From assembly GCF_900604285.1 (NCBI RefSeq), contig NZ_UWNY01000001.1, positions 434,001-498,000 on the forward strand: 64,000 bases of DNA. The letters run 5' to 3'. A program made the translations under genes and the position numbers. Source of the DNA: Varibaculum vaginae (lineage in GTDB: Bacteria; Actinomycetota; Actinomycetes; Actinomycetales; Actinomycetaceae). Below the pieces are notes generated by a model. It worked only from the letters and a program-made list of their open reading frames with translations, did not search any database and was not told the origin of the DNA. Positions 1 to 7,929 of the stretch are shown one piece after another; position 1 is the first letter of the stretch; each line of letters begins with the position of its first letter.

Positions 1-1
1 T

Positions 2-568
2 GATCCGCGGAAATCGGATCAGATGATTCGCGGTACCGTTTCTTTGCCCAATGGCACTGGTAAGACCGTTAGGGTCCTGGTTTTTGCCAATAGCCCCAAG
101 GATAAAGAGGCGTTAGCTGCCGGAGCGGATGAGGCTGGCGGCGACGAGCTAATCGAAAAAGTTCAAGGTGGATACCTGGATTTCGATGTAGCGGTAGCTA
201 CCCCGGATATGATGGGCAAGGTAGGACGCCTCGGGCGTGTTCTAGGGCCGCGTGGCCTAATGCCTAACCCCCGTACCGGTACCGTCACTATGGATGTAGA
301 AAAGGCGGTTAAAGAGATCAAGGGTGGGCGTATCGACTTCCGGGTTGATAAGCACGCTAATCTACACGTCGTGCTGGGTAAGAGTTCTTTTGATGCCGAG
401 AAGCTGGCAGAGAACTACCAGGCTGTTTTGGATGAAGTTCTACGTTTGCGCCCGGCAGCTCTAAAGGGGCTGTACATTAAGAAGGTTGCGATTTCTACTT
501 CTATGGGGCCATCCATTACGTTGGATAGCTCGCTGACAAAAGAGCTAGCGACTGACGATCCTCGCTAA
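2..568 (+). CDS. rplA: 50S ribosomal protein L1, C-terminal part (5' end outside window)
   Basis: Ribosomal protein L1 binds 23S rRNA at the L1 stalk, helps release deacylated tRNA, and often represses its own operon. The reading frame is already open at base 2 (codons for DPRKSDQM precede the first ATG at 23), so that ATG is internal and roughly 40 N-terminal residues lie outside the window. The L1 core is clear: [16 protein letters not shown], then [20 protein letters not shown] near the middle, and SMGPSITLD near the end. It stops at TAA 566-568 and a strong terminator follows, so it is the last gene of its transcription unit. Identification is secure. Confidence 0.97.
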   Translation, partial: DPRKSDQMIRGTVSLPNGTGKTVRVLVFANSPKDKEALAAGADEAGGDELIEKVQGGYLDFDVAVATPDMMGKVGRLGRVLGPRGLMPNPRTGTVTMDVEKAVKEIKGGRIDFRVDKHANLHVVLGKSSFDAEKLAENYQAVLDEVLRLRPAALKGLYIKKVAISTSMGPSITLDSSLTKELATDDPR

Positions 569-619
569 GGATTGTCGCGCCCGGCTTTGGGCGTGACGAA
601 AATAGCTGAAAACATATAG

Positions 620-662
620 GGATCCCGCCGGGGGAATTTTTCCCCGGCGGGATCCTTTTTTG
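620..662 (+). terminator. Rho-independent terminator after rplA
   Basis: A 14-bp perfect GC-rich stem (620-633 with 642-655) closes a short A/T loop and is followed by a run of T from 656. It lies about 50 bases after the rplA stop. From 661 to 897 I see no gene, only a second hairpin. Confidence 0.92.
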
Positions 663-791
663 CTTTTTGCGGTAATTCTGAATGTTTGCTTCATAGGGGC
701 ATGGCCGGTAAAAGATACAAGAGTAACACCACGCTAGCCGGCAGTATCCTGTTTAGTCGTAAACAGAGCTATTTGCCTTTTCTTACAGCTC

Positions 792-817
792 CCTCTCCTC
801 GCTTAAGTGAGGAGAGG
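792..817. terminator. 9-bp hairpin, possible terminator of the leftward feo genes
   Basis: CCTCTCCTC (792-800) pairs perfectly with GAGGAGAGG (809-817) around an 8-base loop. It lies about 80 bases beyond the feoA stop, where a terminator for the leftward genes is expected. No T tract follows on either strand, so the role is inferred from place and shape. Confidence 0.4.
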
Positions 818-897
818 AAGCCCCTAAGTGCTTTTACCTAGCCATTCCCTGGACGCAGGGAGGAGGATAACCACTAAAGAGGCACTCTGTCGGCACC

Positions 898-1110
898 CTA
901 GATCATGATAGCTTCCGCAATCTGGTTGTCGATACTGTACCGGCTGTCTTTAATTACCACGATGCACATTTTACGTTTACGAGAAATAACCGTGATTTCT
1001 TGGCCGCTATAGCATCCTAGACGAAACAGGAAACTGTCCATCTCGGGGTCATCAGTGTCTATATCTTTAACGATATAGGTTTGCCCCTCCACGGCTTCCA
1101 GAAGATTCAT
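898..1110 (-). CDS. feoA: FeoA domain protein (ferrous iron transport)
   Basis: FeoA is a small cytoplasmic SH3-like protein that assists the membrane GTPase FeoB in Fe2+ uptake. The 70-residue product has the usual length and pattern: an N-terminal NLLEAVEGQTYIVKDI strand pair, FRLGCYSGQEITVISR in the middle, and a C-terminal ISIDNQ-like core (YSIDNQIAEAIMI). It is the last gene of a leftward feoB / Cys-rich protein / feoA set, 37 bases after the small membrane protein gene. FeoA often precedes FeoB in other bacteria; here it follows. Confidence 0.88.
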   Translation of the reverse strand: MNLLEAVEGQTYIVKDIDTDDPEMDSFLFRLGCYSGQEITVISRKRKMCIVVIKDSRYSIDNQIAEAIMI

Positions 1111-1147
1111 TTTGTCCTTTGTTTCGTCAGTCTGTTTGCCTCACAAG

Positions 1148-1369
1148 CTAGTGACAGTGACACTTCTGCTCACCAGCTGGATTGGTAATATCTGCAATAT
1201 CCAGATTGTGATGCTTTCCCGGGTTAGCTGCAAGATTAGGATTCAAGGTGCAGTCCGCGGAAACCGGGCAGCCGATACACTTGGTACCTTTGCGTTTCTC
1301 TTTCACGATGTAGGTAAGGGCTCCCCCTACAATCGCTACCAGCGCTAGGCTGGCAATAACGGTACTCAA
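1148..1369 (-). CDS. FeoB-associated Cys-rich membrane protein
   Basis: A 73-residue protein with one N-terminal membrane helix (about residues 3-21), a basic KEKRKG stretch, the cluster CIGCPVSADC (about residues 31-40) and a C-terminal CHCH. This is the layout of the FeoB-associated Cys-rich membrane protein family, which is found next to feoB; its biochemical role is not settled, and metal or thiol chemistry at the FeoB channel is a guess. It begins 15 bases after the feoB stop and is followed by feoA, so the three are probably one operon. Confidence 0.82.
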   Translation of the reverse strand: MSTVIASLALVAIVGGALTYIVKEKRKGTKCIGCPVSADCTLNPNLAANPGKHHNLDIADITNPAGEQKCHCH

Positions 1370-1384
1370 CTTTGATCCTCTTTC

Positions 1385-3396
1385 TTAAGCAGCCTTTTGT
1401 ACCTGTTGGTGCAGGTTGTATTTAGCAGCGAAATTCGCGTGGATCCGGTGAGATATCAACGCAATAGCACCAGCCATTACCACTACCGCAATCAGCCCTG
1501 GGAAGAATCCCGCAGCTAGGTGGCCGTGAAGAATCAGGGTTCCCACTTGGTTAACTAAGAACGCTACAGTGTACCCGGTGGAGAACTGCAGTCCAATGGC
1601 GCTCCACAGCCAGTGACGATCGCGCATCTCGGAGTTCATAGCGCCCATAGCGGCGAAGCAGGGCGGGGTGTATAGGTTAAAGAACAGGTAGGCGAGTGCG
1701 CTTACCGAGGTCAAGCCCATAGTAGCCGCTACAGTATTGGCGCCTCCAGTTATTGCTAACTCATCGGTGTCGATAAAGCGGGTAAGCCCATAAACCACGG
1801 CCAAGGTACCAACCACGTTCTCTTTGGCAATAAACCCGGTAACCGCGGCAGCTGCCAACTGCCAGGTGCCGAAGCCTAGCGGGATTAATAAAATCGAGAA
1901 TGGGGTGGCGATGGAGGCCAGGATAGAGGTGTTTTCGGCGCCTTCTTCTACTTCTTGGAAACTCCAATTGAAAGTCTGCATTAGCTGGACAACCAGGTTA
2001 CATACCAAAATAATGGTGGCGGCTTTAATAATGTAAGCCTTGGCGCGCTCTAGCATCGATAAGGTGGCGTGCCATAGGGAAGGAACTCGGTAGCGGGGAA
2101 GTTCCATAATGAAGAAAGATTTGCGGAACTTGTGTCCAGTTACCATCTTCACCAGCAACGCGCCGAGGAAGATCAGGCAAAGACCAAGGAAGTAGCTGAC
2201 CCAGCTCACCCAGGCAGATCCGGCAAAGAATGCTCCGCAGAACAGTGCGATTACCGGGATTTTTGCCCCGCAGGGAACGAAGGAAGCCAACATAGCGGTG
2301 GCTCGGCGTTCGCGTTCATCGCGGATAGTACGGCAGCTCATAATGCCAGGAATGGCGCAACCGGTGCTGATCACGATGGGGATTACGGATTTACCGGATA
2401 GACCGACGCGCTTGAAAATGGGGTCGAGCACCGCGCTAACCCGTGCCATATATCCAGATTCTTCCAGCAGTGCAATCAAGAAGTACATCACCATTACGAG
2501 TGGAAGGAATCCGATAACTGCGCCGACACCTCCGATGAGCCCATCAGCAATAATGGTGCGTAAAACGGCAGGACTATCGGCCATTTGCTCACTGGTCCAA
2601 TCCTGGAAGGCTTCAATCCAACCCACTAGCCAATCAGCGATAAGCGGTCCGACATAGGTTTGAGAAATGGCGAATACTGCCCACATGATCGCTGCAAAAA
2701 TCACTATTCCCGCAAATTTATTGGTTAGTACTGCGTCTAGTGTGTCTTGGCGAGTGTGGGCAGCTACCTTCACGGCCCGTTTTTCTACCGAATCGACTAC
2801 TGAGTCAACAAATTCGTAGCGACGTCGATCTTCCTTATCGACTGCCTGCTTATCGGTAAGATCAATATCTTTTTGTAGGTAGGGAGCTTTTTGCCCCTTT
2901 CCTTCTTGCGCGAATACTTCCTTTAGAACTTGGTCTAGACCGTTGTTTTCCTTTGCAGTAGAAACAGTAGGAACCACCGGGCATCCCAGTTCGCTCTGAA
3001 GTTTTTGGGCATCAATCTGGGTGTGTTCCTTTTCGTTAATGTCGCTCTTATTCAGGGCAACCACTACCGGGACGCCCAGTTCAAGGAGCTGGGTAGTGAA
3101 GAATAGGGATCGACGTAGATTGGTAGCATCAACGATGTTGACAATCGCGTCCGGGTTAGCATCATGGACGTATTTGCTGGTGATACTCTCCTCCGGAGTG
3201 AAAGGGGACCTGGAATAAGCCCCTGGCAAATCTACTGCTATGGCTTCTTTACCTTCACTAAGCTCCTTTTTTAGCTTAGCCTCAGCTTGGCCAACGGTAA
3301 CCCCACCCCAGTTACCAACTTTGGCCTTTTCCCAGTAAGAGCGTTAAACATAGTGGTCTTACCACTATTAGGGTTACCGGCAAAAGCAATTCTCAT
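1385..3396 (-). pseudogene. feoB: Ferrous iron transporter FeoB, interrupted by a -1 frameshift near the N-terminus
   Basis: FeoB is the membrane GTPase that imports Fe2+. Read from ATG 3396, the G1 loop GNPNSGKTT is intact, but after ALTGK the frame breaks at the A4/T4 run 3327-3330. Adding one A restores KAKVGNWGGVTV and continues into VDLPGAYS (G3), NKSD (G4) and the transmembrane half with GCAIPGIMSCRT and VPCGAKIPV. Restored length would be about 670 residues, normal for the family. The long open part begins at 3229 and lacks the G1 loop. The site is a homopolymer, so a sequencing error, a phase-variable switch or a real inactivation are all possible. The intact feoA and partner gene argue that the locus is or was recently functional. 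Confidence 0.85.
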
Positions 3397-3432
3397 GATC
3401 CAGTCCTCTCATAGCTTTGCAGAATTGATGTA

Positions 3433-3489
3433 AAAACTAATGCTCACCTAAGCAATAACCCTAGTCGTTGTAAGGTAAACCTGTCTGGG
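3433..3489 (-). promoter_or_regulatory. Candidate DtxR/IdeR-type iron boxes upstream of feoB
   Basis: Two sequences resemble one half of the DtxR-family consensus (TTAGGTTAGCCTAACCTAA type). On the minus strand TTAGGTGAGCATTAG runs from 3451 downward; on the plus strand TAAGGTAAACCT starts at 3471. Each keeps the strong TWAGGT half and most of the centre, but the second half is degenerate. Their place 35-95 bases before the feoB start fits iron repression. Assignment is by eye only. The feoB ribosome site GAGAGGA lies 7 bases before the ATG. Confidence 0.4.
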
Positions 3490-3597
3490 AAGTAAATCCT
3501 GGATATTTACCCGTGAGTTAGGAGGAAATCGCAGGTTAAACCGACCTTTCAGCTATGAATGTTTGTTAGCTGACAGGTCTAGGCAAAAGCAGCTCGC

Positions 3598-4068
3598 TTA
3601 TTTTTTGGAATTTTCCAGCGATCTCTTTTGTTCGGGAATAGTCAGAGCCACACAGGTAAGTTTGCGTTCGGCCTTATCCTTCCAACTGGTTTCAGTGGGT
3701 GACAGCGGATATAAATCCCATTGAGAATCGCGATAACTGCTTCCCACAAAGTCTTTGAAATCTTGCGCGCACTGCTTAAGCGCTAAATCATAGAGCTGTT
3801 TTTGCCCCGGATAGCGGGTATCCGTTAACTCTTTGATCCCAACTACTTGAGAGTTGTGGGAGTGTGAACAATCTACCCGTTCAACTTGCCCGGCGGGCTG
3901 TGTTCCGGTTAGCACTTCCTGAGGCATATTAAAACAGTCGCCAACTTCCAGTTCCGAAGTAGCAATTGGTTGCGAGGAACAGCCTGCTAAAAACCCCAGG
4001 CTAAGGGGAACAAGGACAGCGGAAAGGGCGAGACGTATCCGCAGGCGGGGGAAAGAAAAAGCACTCAT
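3598..4068 (-). CDS. Secreted lipoprotein with septum-formation-like domain
   Basis: A 156-residue protein starting at ATG 4068; the longer frame to 4278 would run into the Pit gene. Residues 8-30 form a signal peptide ending in the lipobox LAGC, followed by SSQPIATSELEVGDCFNMP. The segment with LEVGDCFN, VDCSHSHNSQVVG and paired cysteines resembles the Septum_form/DUF4190-associated extracellular domain common in actinobacterial lipoproteins (family recognition from pattern, moderate). It starts 17 bases after the Pit transporter stop, so it is probably cotranscribed with the phosphate genes. Function unknown. Confidence 0.75.
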   Translation of the reverse strand: MSAFSFPRLRIRLALSAVLVPLSLGFLAGCSSQPIATSELEVGDCFNMPQEVLTGTQPAGQVERVDCSHSHNSQVVGIKELTDTRYPGQKQLYDLALKQCAQDFKDFVGSSYRDSQWDLYPLSPTETSWKDKAERKLTCVALTIPEQKRSLENSKK

Positions 4069-4085
4069 TGTTTCCAGACTAACCC

Positions 4086-5132
4086 CTAGTAGGGGAAAAT
4101 CGCATGAACTAGGAAGTAACTGAGCGCTCCAATCAGACCCGCTCCTGGCAAGGTTAAAATCCAAGCGATAGCAATATTGCCAGCTACTCCCCAGCGCACC
4201 GCAGATAGCCGCTTGGTGGCGCCTACTCCCATAATCGCAGAGGAAACCGACTGGGTGGTTGAAATCGGAGCATGCCACAGGAAAGCGGTTATGTAGAGGA
4301 TGGAGGCGGAAGTCGCTTCAGCTACAAAGCCATGAGCAGGGGTAACATCAATAACTTTCGACCCCAGGGTGTGCATGATGCGCCCACCGCCAAAATAGGT
4401 TCCTACGGAAATAGCTCCGGCGGCAGCCAGCTTAACCCAGAAAGGAATCTCCATAGAGCCGTCAGCATTAGTTGCATGGTAGCCGGCAGCTAGCAGTGCC
4501 ATAGTAATAATTCCCATGGTTTTCTGGGCGTCCTGCAGGCCATGTCCAAGTGCCATTGCTGCGGCTGAAAAACGTTGCATAAGACGGAAATTATTCATAG
4601 TGCGGTGATAACTCGCCCGCTGTAGAGCAGAAAGCAAAAACCGCATAACGAAATAGGCAGTGAAGAATCCTAGTAGGGGAGAAATCACCATAGGGATTAG
4701 CACGTGACTTACAATCCCCATCCATTGCACGCTAATGGCTGCGGCTAATCCCACTCCGGCCATACCGCCAATTAGGGCGTGGGAAGAAGAAGATGGTAAG
4801 CCAAAATACCAGGTGATAATGTTCCAGATGATTGCCCCAACTAAGACAGCCAAAATAACCACCAGGCCATGCTGGCGATCCGCCATCGAGGCTGAGTCAG
4901 TGAAATGGGAAATGTCGATAATCCCGTTACCGATGGTTTGTGCTACTCCAGTACCCAGCATTGCCCCAATCACATTCATGATAGCTGCCATTAAAAGAGC
5001 GGCTTTAGGGCGCATAGAGCGGGTAGAAACGCAGGTGGCGATAGCGTTAGCGGCATCATGAAAGCCATTGGTGAAATCAAAAATCAGAGCAATGGTGACT
5101 ACCGCGATCACCAAGGCCAAGGTGGTGTCCAC
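4086..5132 (-). CDS. pitA: Low-affinity inorganic phosphate transporter, Pit family
   Basis: Pit proteins are membrane carriers that take up metal-phosphate with protons. The 348-residue product has about ten hydrophobic segments and both inverted Pit signatures: DFTNGFHDAANAIAT near residue 20 and GHGLQDAQKTMGI near residue 196, with SSSHALIGG between and HAPISTTQ late in the protein. Start is GTG 5132, three bases after the DUF47 stop, so the two are translationally close-coupled. This pairing of a DUF47/PhoU-like protein with Pit is common. No phosphate-box was looked for with a matrix. Confidence 0.93.
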   Translation of the reverse strand: MDTTLALVIAVVTIALIFDFTNGFHDAANAIATCVSTRSMRPKAALLMAAIMNVIGAMLGTGVAQTIGNGIIDISHFTDSASMADRQHGLVVILAVLVGAIIWNIITWYFGLPSSSSHALIGGMAGVGLAAAISVQWMGIVSHVLIPMVISPLLGFFTAYFVMRFLLSALQRASYHRTMNNFRLMQRFSAAAMALGHGLQDAQKTMGIITMALLAAGYHATNADGSMEIPFWVKLAAAGAISVGTYFGGGRIMHTLGSKVIDVTPAHGFVAEATSASILYITAFLWHAPISTTQSVSSAIMGVGATKRLSAVRWGVAGNIAIAWILTLPGAGLIGALSYFLVHAIFPY

Positions 5133-5135
5133 GGG

Positions 5136-5759
5136 TTACGACTCCTTGATATAGATAGCCTCGACCGCGTTGGCCAGGGTTTCAAAGGAATCGCAAGCGG
5201 TCTCTAAGGACTCGATTACGTCCTTAATCTTAATGACGTAAATAGGGTCTGTCTCCGAAGTGAAAACCTCTGCCAGCATCTTCCGGTACTGTTTATCGCC
5301 TTTGTTCTCTAGGCTGTTGATATGTACGGTGAAGTCTTTGAGGTCGCGTCCTCCCCGCAGCTTGGGGATAGCTAGCACGGTTTCGTGTGCACACTCGCGT
5401 AAAATTTTTGCCTGTTTTTCCAGCCGTCGTGGAATGTCTTGAATTTCGTAGAGGACGATTAAATCCCCGGCTTCGTCAATGCCGTCCATGCAATCATCTA
5501 ATGCCCCGGTCAGCAGGGAGATATCTTCCCGATCCATGGGGGTTACGAAGGTGGCGTTCAGCATGCTCATGGTGCGGTGCGTAATCACGTCTGAGTCGTG
5601 CTCTAAATCGTGGAGTTGGGCACGCAGTTCTTTGCGTTCCTCAAAGGAATCAACCTGGGTGATTTTTAACAACAATTCAGCGGCGGCATCTAGATTCTGT
5701 GCCGCTTTGGTGAACAGGTCGAAGAAGTCTTCTGTCTTCCGTTTCTTTTTGAACAGCAT
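5136..5759 (-). CDS. DUF47 / PhoU-like phosphate transport regulator
   Basis: A 207-residue, all-helical acidic protein: FFDLFTKAAQNLDAAAELLLKI at the N-terminus, a LHDLEHDSDVITHRTMSMLN helix, then TPMDREDISLLTGALDDCMDGID. This is the TIGR00153/DUF47 pattern, a PhoU relative encoded directly before Pit transporters, thought to tune their activity. It is the first gene of the leftward phosphate operon. A ribosome site (AAGGAGG) sits 5 bases before the ATG at 5759. Confidence 0.9.
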   Translation of the reverse strand: MLFKKKRKTEDFFDLFTKAAQNLDAAAELLLKITQVDSFEERKELRAQLHDLEHDSDVITHRTMSMLNATFVTPMDREDISLLTGALDDCMDGIDEAGDLIVLYEIQDIPRRLEKQAKILRECAHETVLAIPKLRGGRDLKDFTVHINSLENKGDKQYRKMLAEVFTSETDPIYVIKIKDVIESLETACDSFETLANAVEAIYIKES

Positions 5760-6108
5760 CGGTGCCTCCTTGGAGAAGAACTATCCTTTATCAAGGTTAT
5801 CCAACTTTTCTCTGTAATCTAAAATTCTTTTCCTATTTACTTTGGTAAAGAAAATTTTTTGGCTTATCTGCGATAAAAGATGCTCAAACAATAAAAAGAG
5901 TAGGACTTTATAATCATGCCAGAGCGGGCAGTATTGTACTGTAATAACTTTTTTGCCGGGGAAAATGTCAATGAAGTTTGGCTGCTGCTTTTCTAGGGTG
6001 GACCATCGACCTAAAACCAGGTGGGTGGATAGTGCTTTTGTTAGCGAAAGCGTTTACAGATTTAGCGGCAATTGTCCCCCGGGAGGAAGTGGGGTCATAA
6101 AAATAAAC

Positions 6109-6235
6109 AGGGCTTAGGGGCGAGGTGTGAACGCCGAGCCGAGAAGCGCCAGTCGGCGCTGAGGCCGCTCGTAGCGGCAATTTTTGGAGCCCGGGGCTAA
6201 ACGGCTCGACGCCCTTACAGTCTAGCGAAAGCCCT
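6109..6235 (+). ncRNA. Candidate structured RNA or leader with five nested stems
   Basis: The 582-base gap 5760-6341 has no convincing gene. Inside it, arms pair in a nested, multi-branched way: 6109-6115 with 6229-6235 (AGGGCTT/AAGCCCT), 6118-6122 with 6210-6214, 6135-6141 with 6202-6208 (CGAGCCG/CGGCTCG), and two internal hairpins 6145-6160 (AGCGCC/GGCGCT) and 6164-6178 (GCCGCT/AGCGGC) followed by ATTTTTGG. The whole sits about 105 bases before the gene at 6342 in the same direction, so it could be a leader or a separate small RNA. I do not recognise a known riboswitch class. Pairing was found by eye. Confidence 0.35.
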
Positions 6236-6341
6236 CATCCCTTGCATCTGCCACGGTAGGGAAGACGGGCGCAGATCTTTGACAGGAGTGGATGCGCAGC
6301 TTCCTTTGCTCTGGAAACGTTAAGATTGCGATAATAGAAAG

Positions 6342-7340
6342 GTGATTAACACTGCCCGTAAATATCGCTTACGTCGCGTAGCGGCACTGATGCTATTGAT
6401 AGCATTGCTGGCAGTGATTTCCCTAGTAGCGGCATGGGTTTATGGTTTTGTTAAGGAAGAAAAATCTGCTGTTCCTATTCCCGAACCTATGATGCCTCCG
6501 GTCAGCGCAGAAGGATTCAACGCCGAAAATCTAATTAGCGAGACAGAATTTACTCGTTGGGATTCTCTGTCTGCCCGGCAGATTCAGGCGTTTATTAGCG
6601 ATTGGGGACACGGCTGTCGTCCCGGAAAAGCAAAAAGTATGCCGGAGAATACGGGTATCGCCAAAGAGGATATCGGCAGTGAAAAATCCCTGGTATCAGT
6701 GCCTTGTCTTAAAGATTTTCGGGGACGGTTGGCTCCCCGGGATGCTGATCGCTATTGCCCGCAGGCGCTGCAGGGTGGCGGGGATCTTAATGTGGGAGAA
6801 ATTATTGCCCAGGTGTCCCATAGCTGCCAGATTAACCCGAAAGTCATTTTGGTAACCCTCCAAAAGGAGCAGGGGCTGCTTACTGCCTCCTCTGCACGGC
6901 TACGTCCCAGCCGGTATCAAATTGCGATGGGGTACGGCTGTCCCGATCATAAGCTTTGTGACTCGGAATTTTTCGGTTTCGGTACCCAGGTCTACTATGC
7001 AGCACGACAATTGCGGCGCTACCAGGTAGATCCGCAGGAGTATCTGGTGCAGGCAGGAAAGTCAGCCACTTTAGGATTTGGCCCAGATTCACGCTGTAAC
7101 CGCGGAGAAATCGTTGCCCAAAACTGGCCGACGGCCGCCCTCTATAACTACACCCCCTATCTGGCCTCAGAGGATGCGCTCGCGGGGCTCAGTCACGAGT
7201 GCGCTCAGGCAGGAAACCTGAATTTCTACAAGTTTTACAAAGCCTGGTTCGGTGATCCCGTAAACGGCAACGGGGAATTACTCACCCGTAAAGCCTTGTC
7301 GCGGCGTCAGGAACAGCAAAAAGCAAAATCCGCTAATTAG
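6342..7340 (+). CDS. Membrane-anchored secreted protein with an actinobacterial hemagglutinin-like domain
   Basis: A 332-residue protein: a basic start, one hydrophobic segment (about residues 12-35, signal anchor), then an extracellular part. The core VILVTLQKEQGLLT, MGYGCPD, FGFGTQVYYAARQLRRY, NYTPY and NFYKFYKAWFG matches a domain that ends many large secreted actinobacterial proteins and is usually annotated only as hemagglutinin or hypothetical; the EQ in LQKEQG suggests a lysozyme-like fold, which is inference. Here it is a stand-alone copy. The GTG start at 6342 has a weak ribosome site (GAAAGG) very close to it. No operon partner is seen; the next gene points the other way. Confidence 0.7.
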   Translation: MINTARKYRLRRVAALMLLIALLAVISLVAAWVYGFVKEEKSAVPIPEPMMPPVSAEGFNAENLISETEFTRWDSLSARQIQAFISDWGHGCRPGKAKSMPENTGIAKEDIGSEKSLVSVPCLKDFRGRLAPRDADRYCPQALQGGGDLNVGEIIAQVSHSCQINPKVILVTLQKEQGLLTASSARLRPSRYQIAMGYGCPDHKLCDSEFFGFGTQVYYAARQLRRYQVDPQEYLVQAGKSATLGFGPDSRCNRGEIVAQNWPTAALYNYTPYLASEDALAGLSHECAQAGNLNFYKFYKAWFGDPVNGNGELLTRKALSRRQEQQKAKSAN

Positions 7341-7380
7341 TGGTGTAATTGGGTAACTATTCAGTATTTATGCAGGAAAC

Positions 7381-7389
7381 TGCTATAAT
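7381..7389 (+). promoter_or_regulatory. Candidate extended -10 promoter reading into the hairpin cluster
   Basis: TGCTATAAT is a perfect extended -10 element. No good -35 is visible 17 bases upstream. It would start transcription near 7396 into a stretch without genes but with many hairpins, which is why it is listed. Unproven. Confidence 0.35.
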
Positions 7390-7507
7390 TGGCGCGAGCG
7401 TTTGCAAGTTGACGCTCTGGCAGGACAATTTGGGAGGTGTCCTGCTCTCAGGGGAGGATGCCAGGTATTTTCCCCTTACTCGGATCCCTACCGAGCTGTT
7501 CTAGGGG

Positions 7508-7542
7508 CTTTGGGGCTCAGGCAAGATGCCTGAGCCCCAAAG
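7508..7542. terminator. 16-bp perfect hairpin
   Basis: Arms 7508-7523 and 7527-7542 (CTTTGGGGCTCAGGCA and its complement) pair perfectly around AGA. No T tract follows. Between two convergent genes it could act as a U-less terminator for either strand; it is also the first element of a larger hairpin cluster. Confidence 0.55.
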
Positions 7543-7555
7543 TAATTCCCCGCCC

Positions 7556-7749
7556 ACCCTTGAATGCCTCTTGTCGGCGTGTTTCCCCTTCCTCAACGAC
7601 CGCTGACTCCCGAGGTAACGCGCGGAGGCTATATTCATCTTCCCGCCCCAAAACTCGAAAAAAGAGCAGGTCTTTTTTCGAGTTTTACGCCCGCCTAGCC
7701 TGATCGGACAAATATAGCCTCCGCGCTCACTGGCATCGCACTCAAGGGT
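7556..7749. repeat. Triple-nested inverted repeat
   Basis: Three pairs of arms lie one inside the other. Outer: 7556-7567 with 7738-7749, 11 of 12 positions. Middle: 7620-7635 with 7711-7726 (GCGCGGAGGCTATATT), 16 of 16. Inner: 7650-7665 with 7671-7686 (AAAACTCGAAAAAAGA), 16 of 16, around a 5-base loop. No open frame makes a recognisable protein here and no transposase is nearby. Could be one folded RNA, a cruciform, or the footprint of successive insertions. Confidence 0.6.
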
Positions 7750-7760
7750 CGCGATTTTGT

Positions 7761-7864
7761 ATGCGGGGAAAAGTTATCCGAGTGGGTGCGGTGGGCATAA
7801 GAATTCGGAAAACGCCGCTACGTTTTCCGAATTCTTGGGCAGGAGGAAAAACTTTTCCCCGCAT
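7761..7864. repeat. Double-nested inverted repeat
   Basis: Outer arms 7761-7775 and 7850-7864 (ATGCGGGGAAAAGTT) match 15 of 15; inner arms 7799-7814 and 7821-7836 (AAGAATTCGGAAAACG) match 16 of 16 around CCGCTA. A further GTATGCGG/CCGCATAC pair (7758-7765 and 7870-7877) gives an alternative outer stem. Same style as the preceding nested repeat but unrelated in sequence. Confidence 0.6.
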
Positions 7865-7929
7865 GTAACCGCATACACCAGCGAGTAGCAGTACCGATTA
7901 GAACCTAGGGAATTCTCACTTTGGTGCAG

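Noticed and set aside
4069-4278. N-terminal extension of the lipoprotein frame
   Set aside because: It would overlap the Pit gene by about 190 bases and put the signal peptide in the middle of the protein.
5968-6180. 70-codon open frame on the minus strand
   Set aside because: No ribosome site, composition not protein-like, and it overlaps the stretch with nested RNA stems.
6240-6290. Possible TPP or cobalamin riboswitch, because of GGTAGGGAAG and CTGCCACGGT
   Set aside because: The other conserved parts (CTGAGA, ACCTGAT, or the B12 box) are missing and the downstream gene does not fit.
7437-7703. 88-codon open frame on the plus strand
   Set aside because: It crosses the perfect hairpin arms, has no family resemblance and no ribosome site; by-product of the repeats.
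7620-7726. Insertion sequence with terminal inverted repeats
   Set aside because: No transposase frame between the repeats, and no target-site duplication seen.
7381-7877. Possible RNase P RNA, tmRNA or SRP RNA
   Set aside because: The conserved cores (for example GAGGAAAGTCC for RNase P) are not present.
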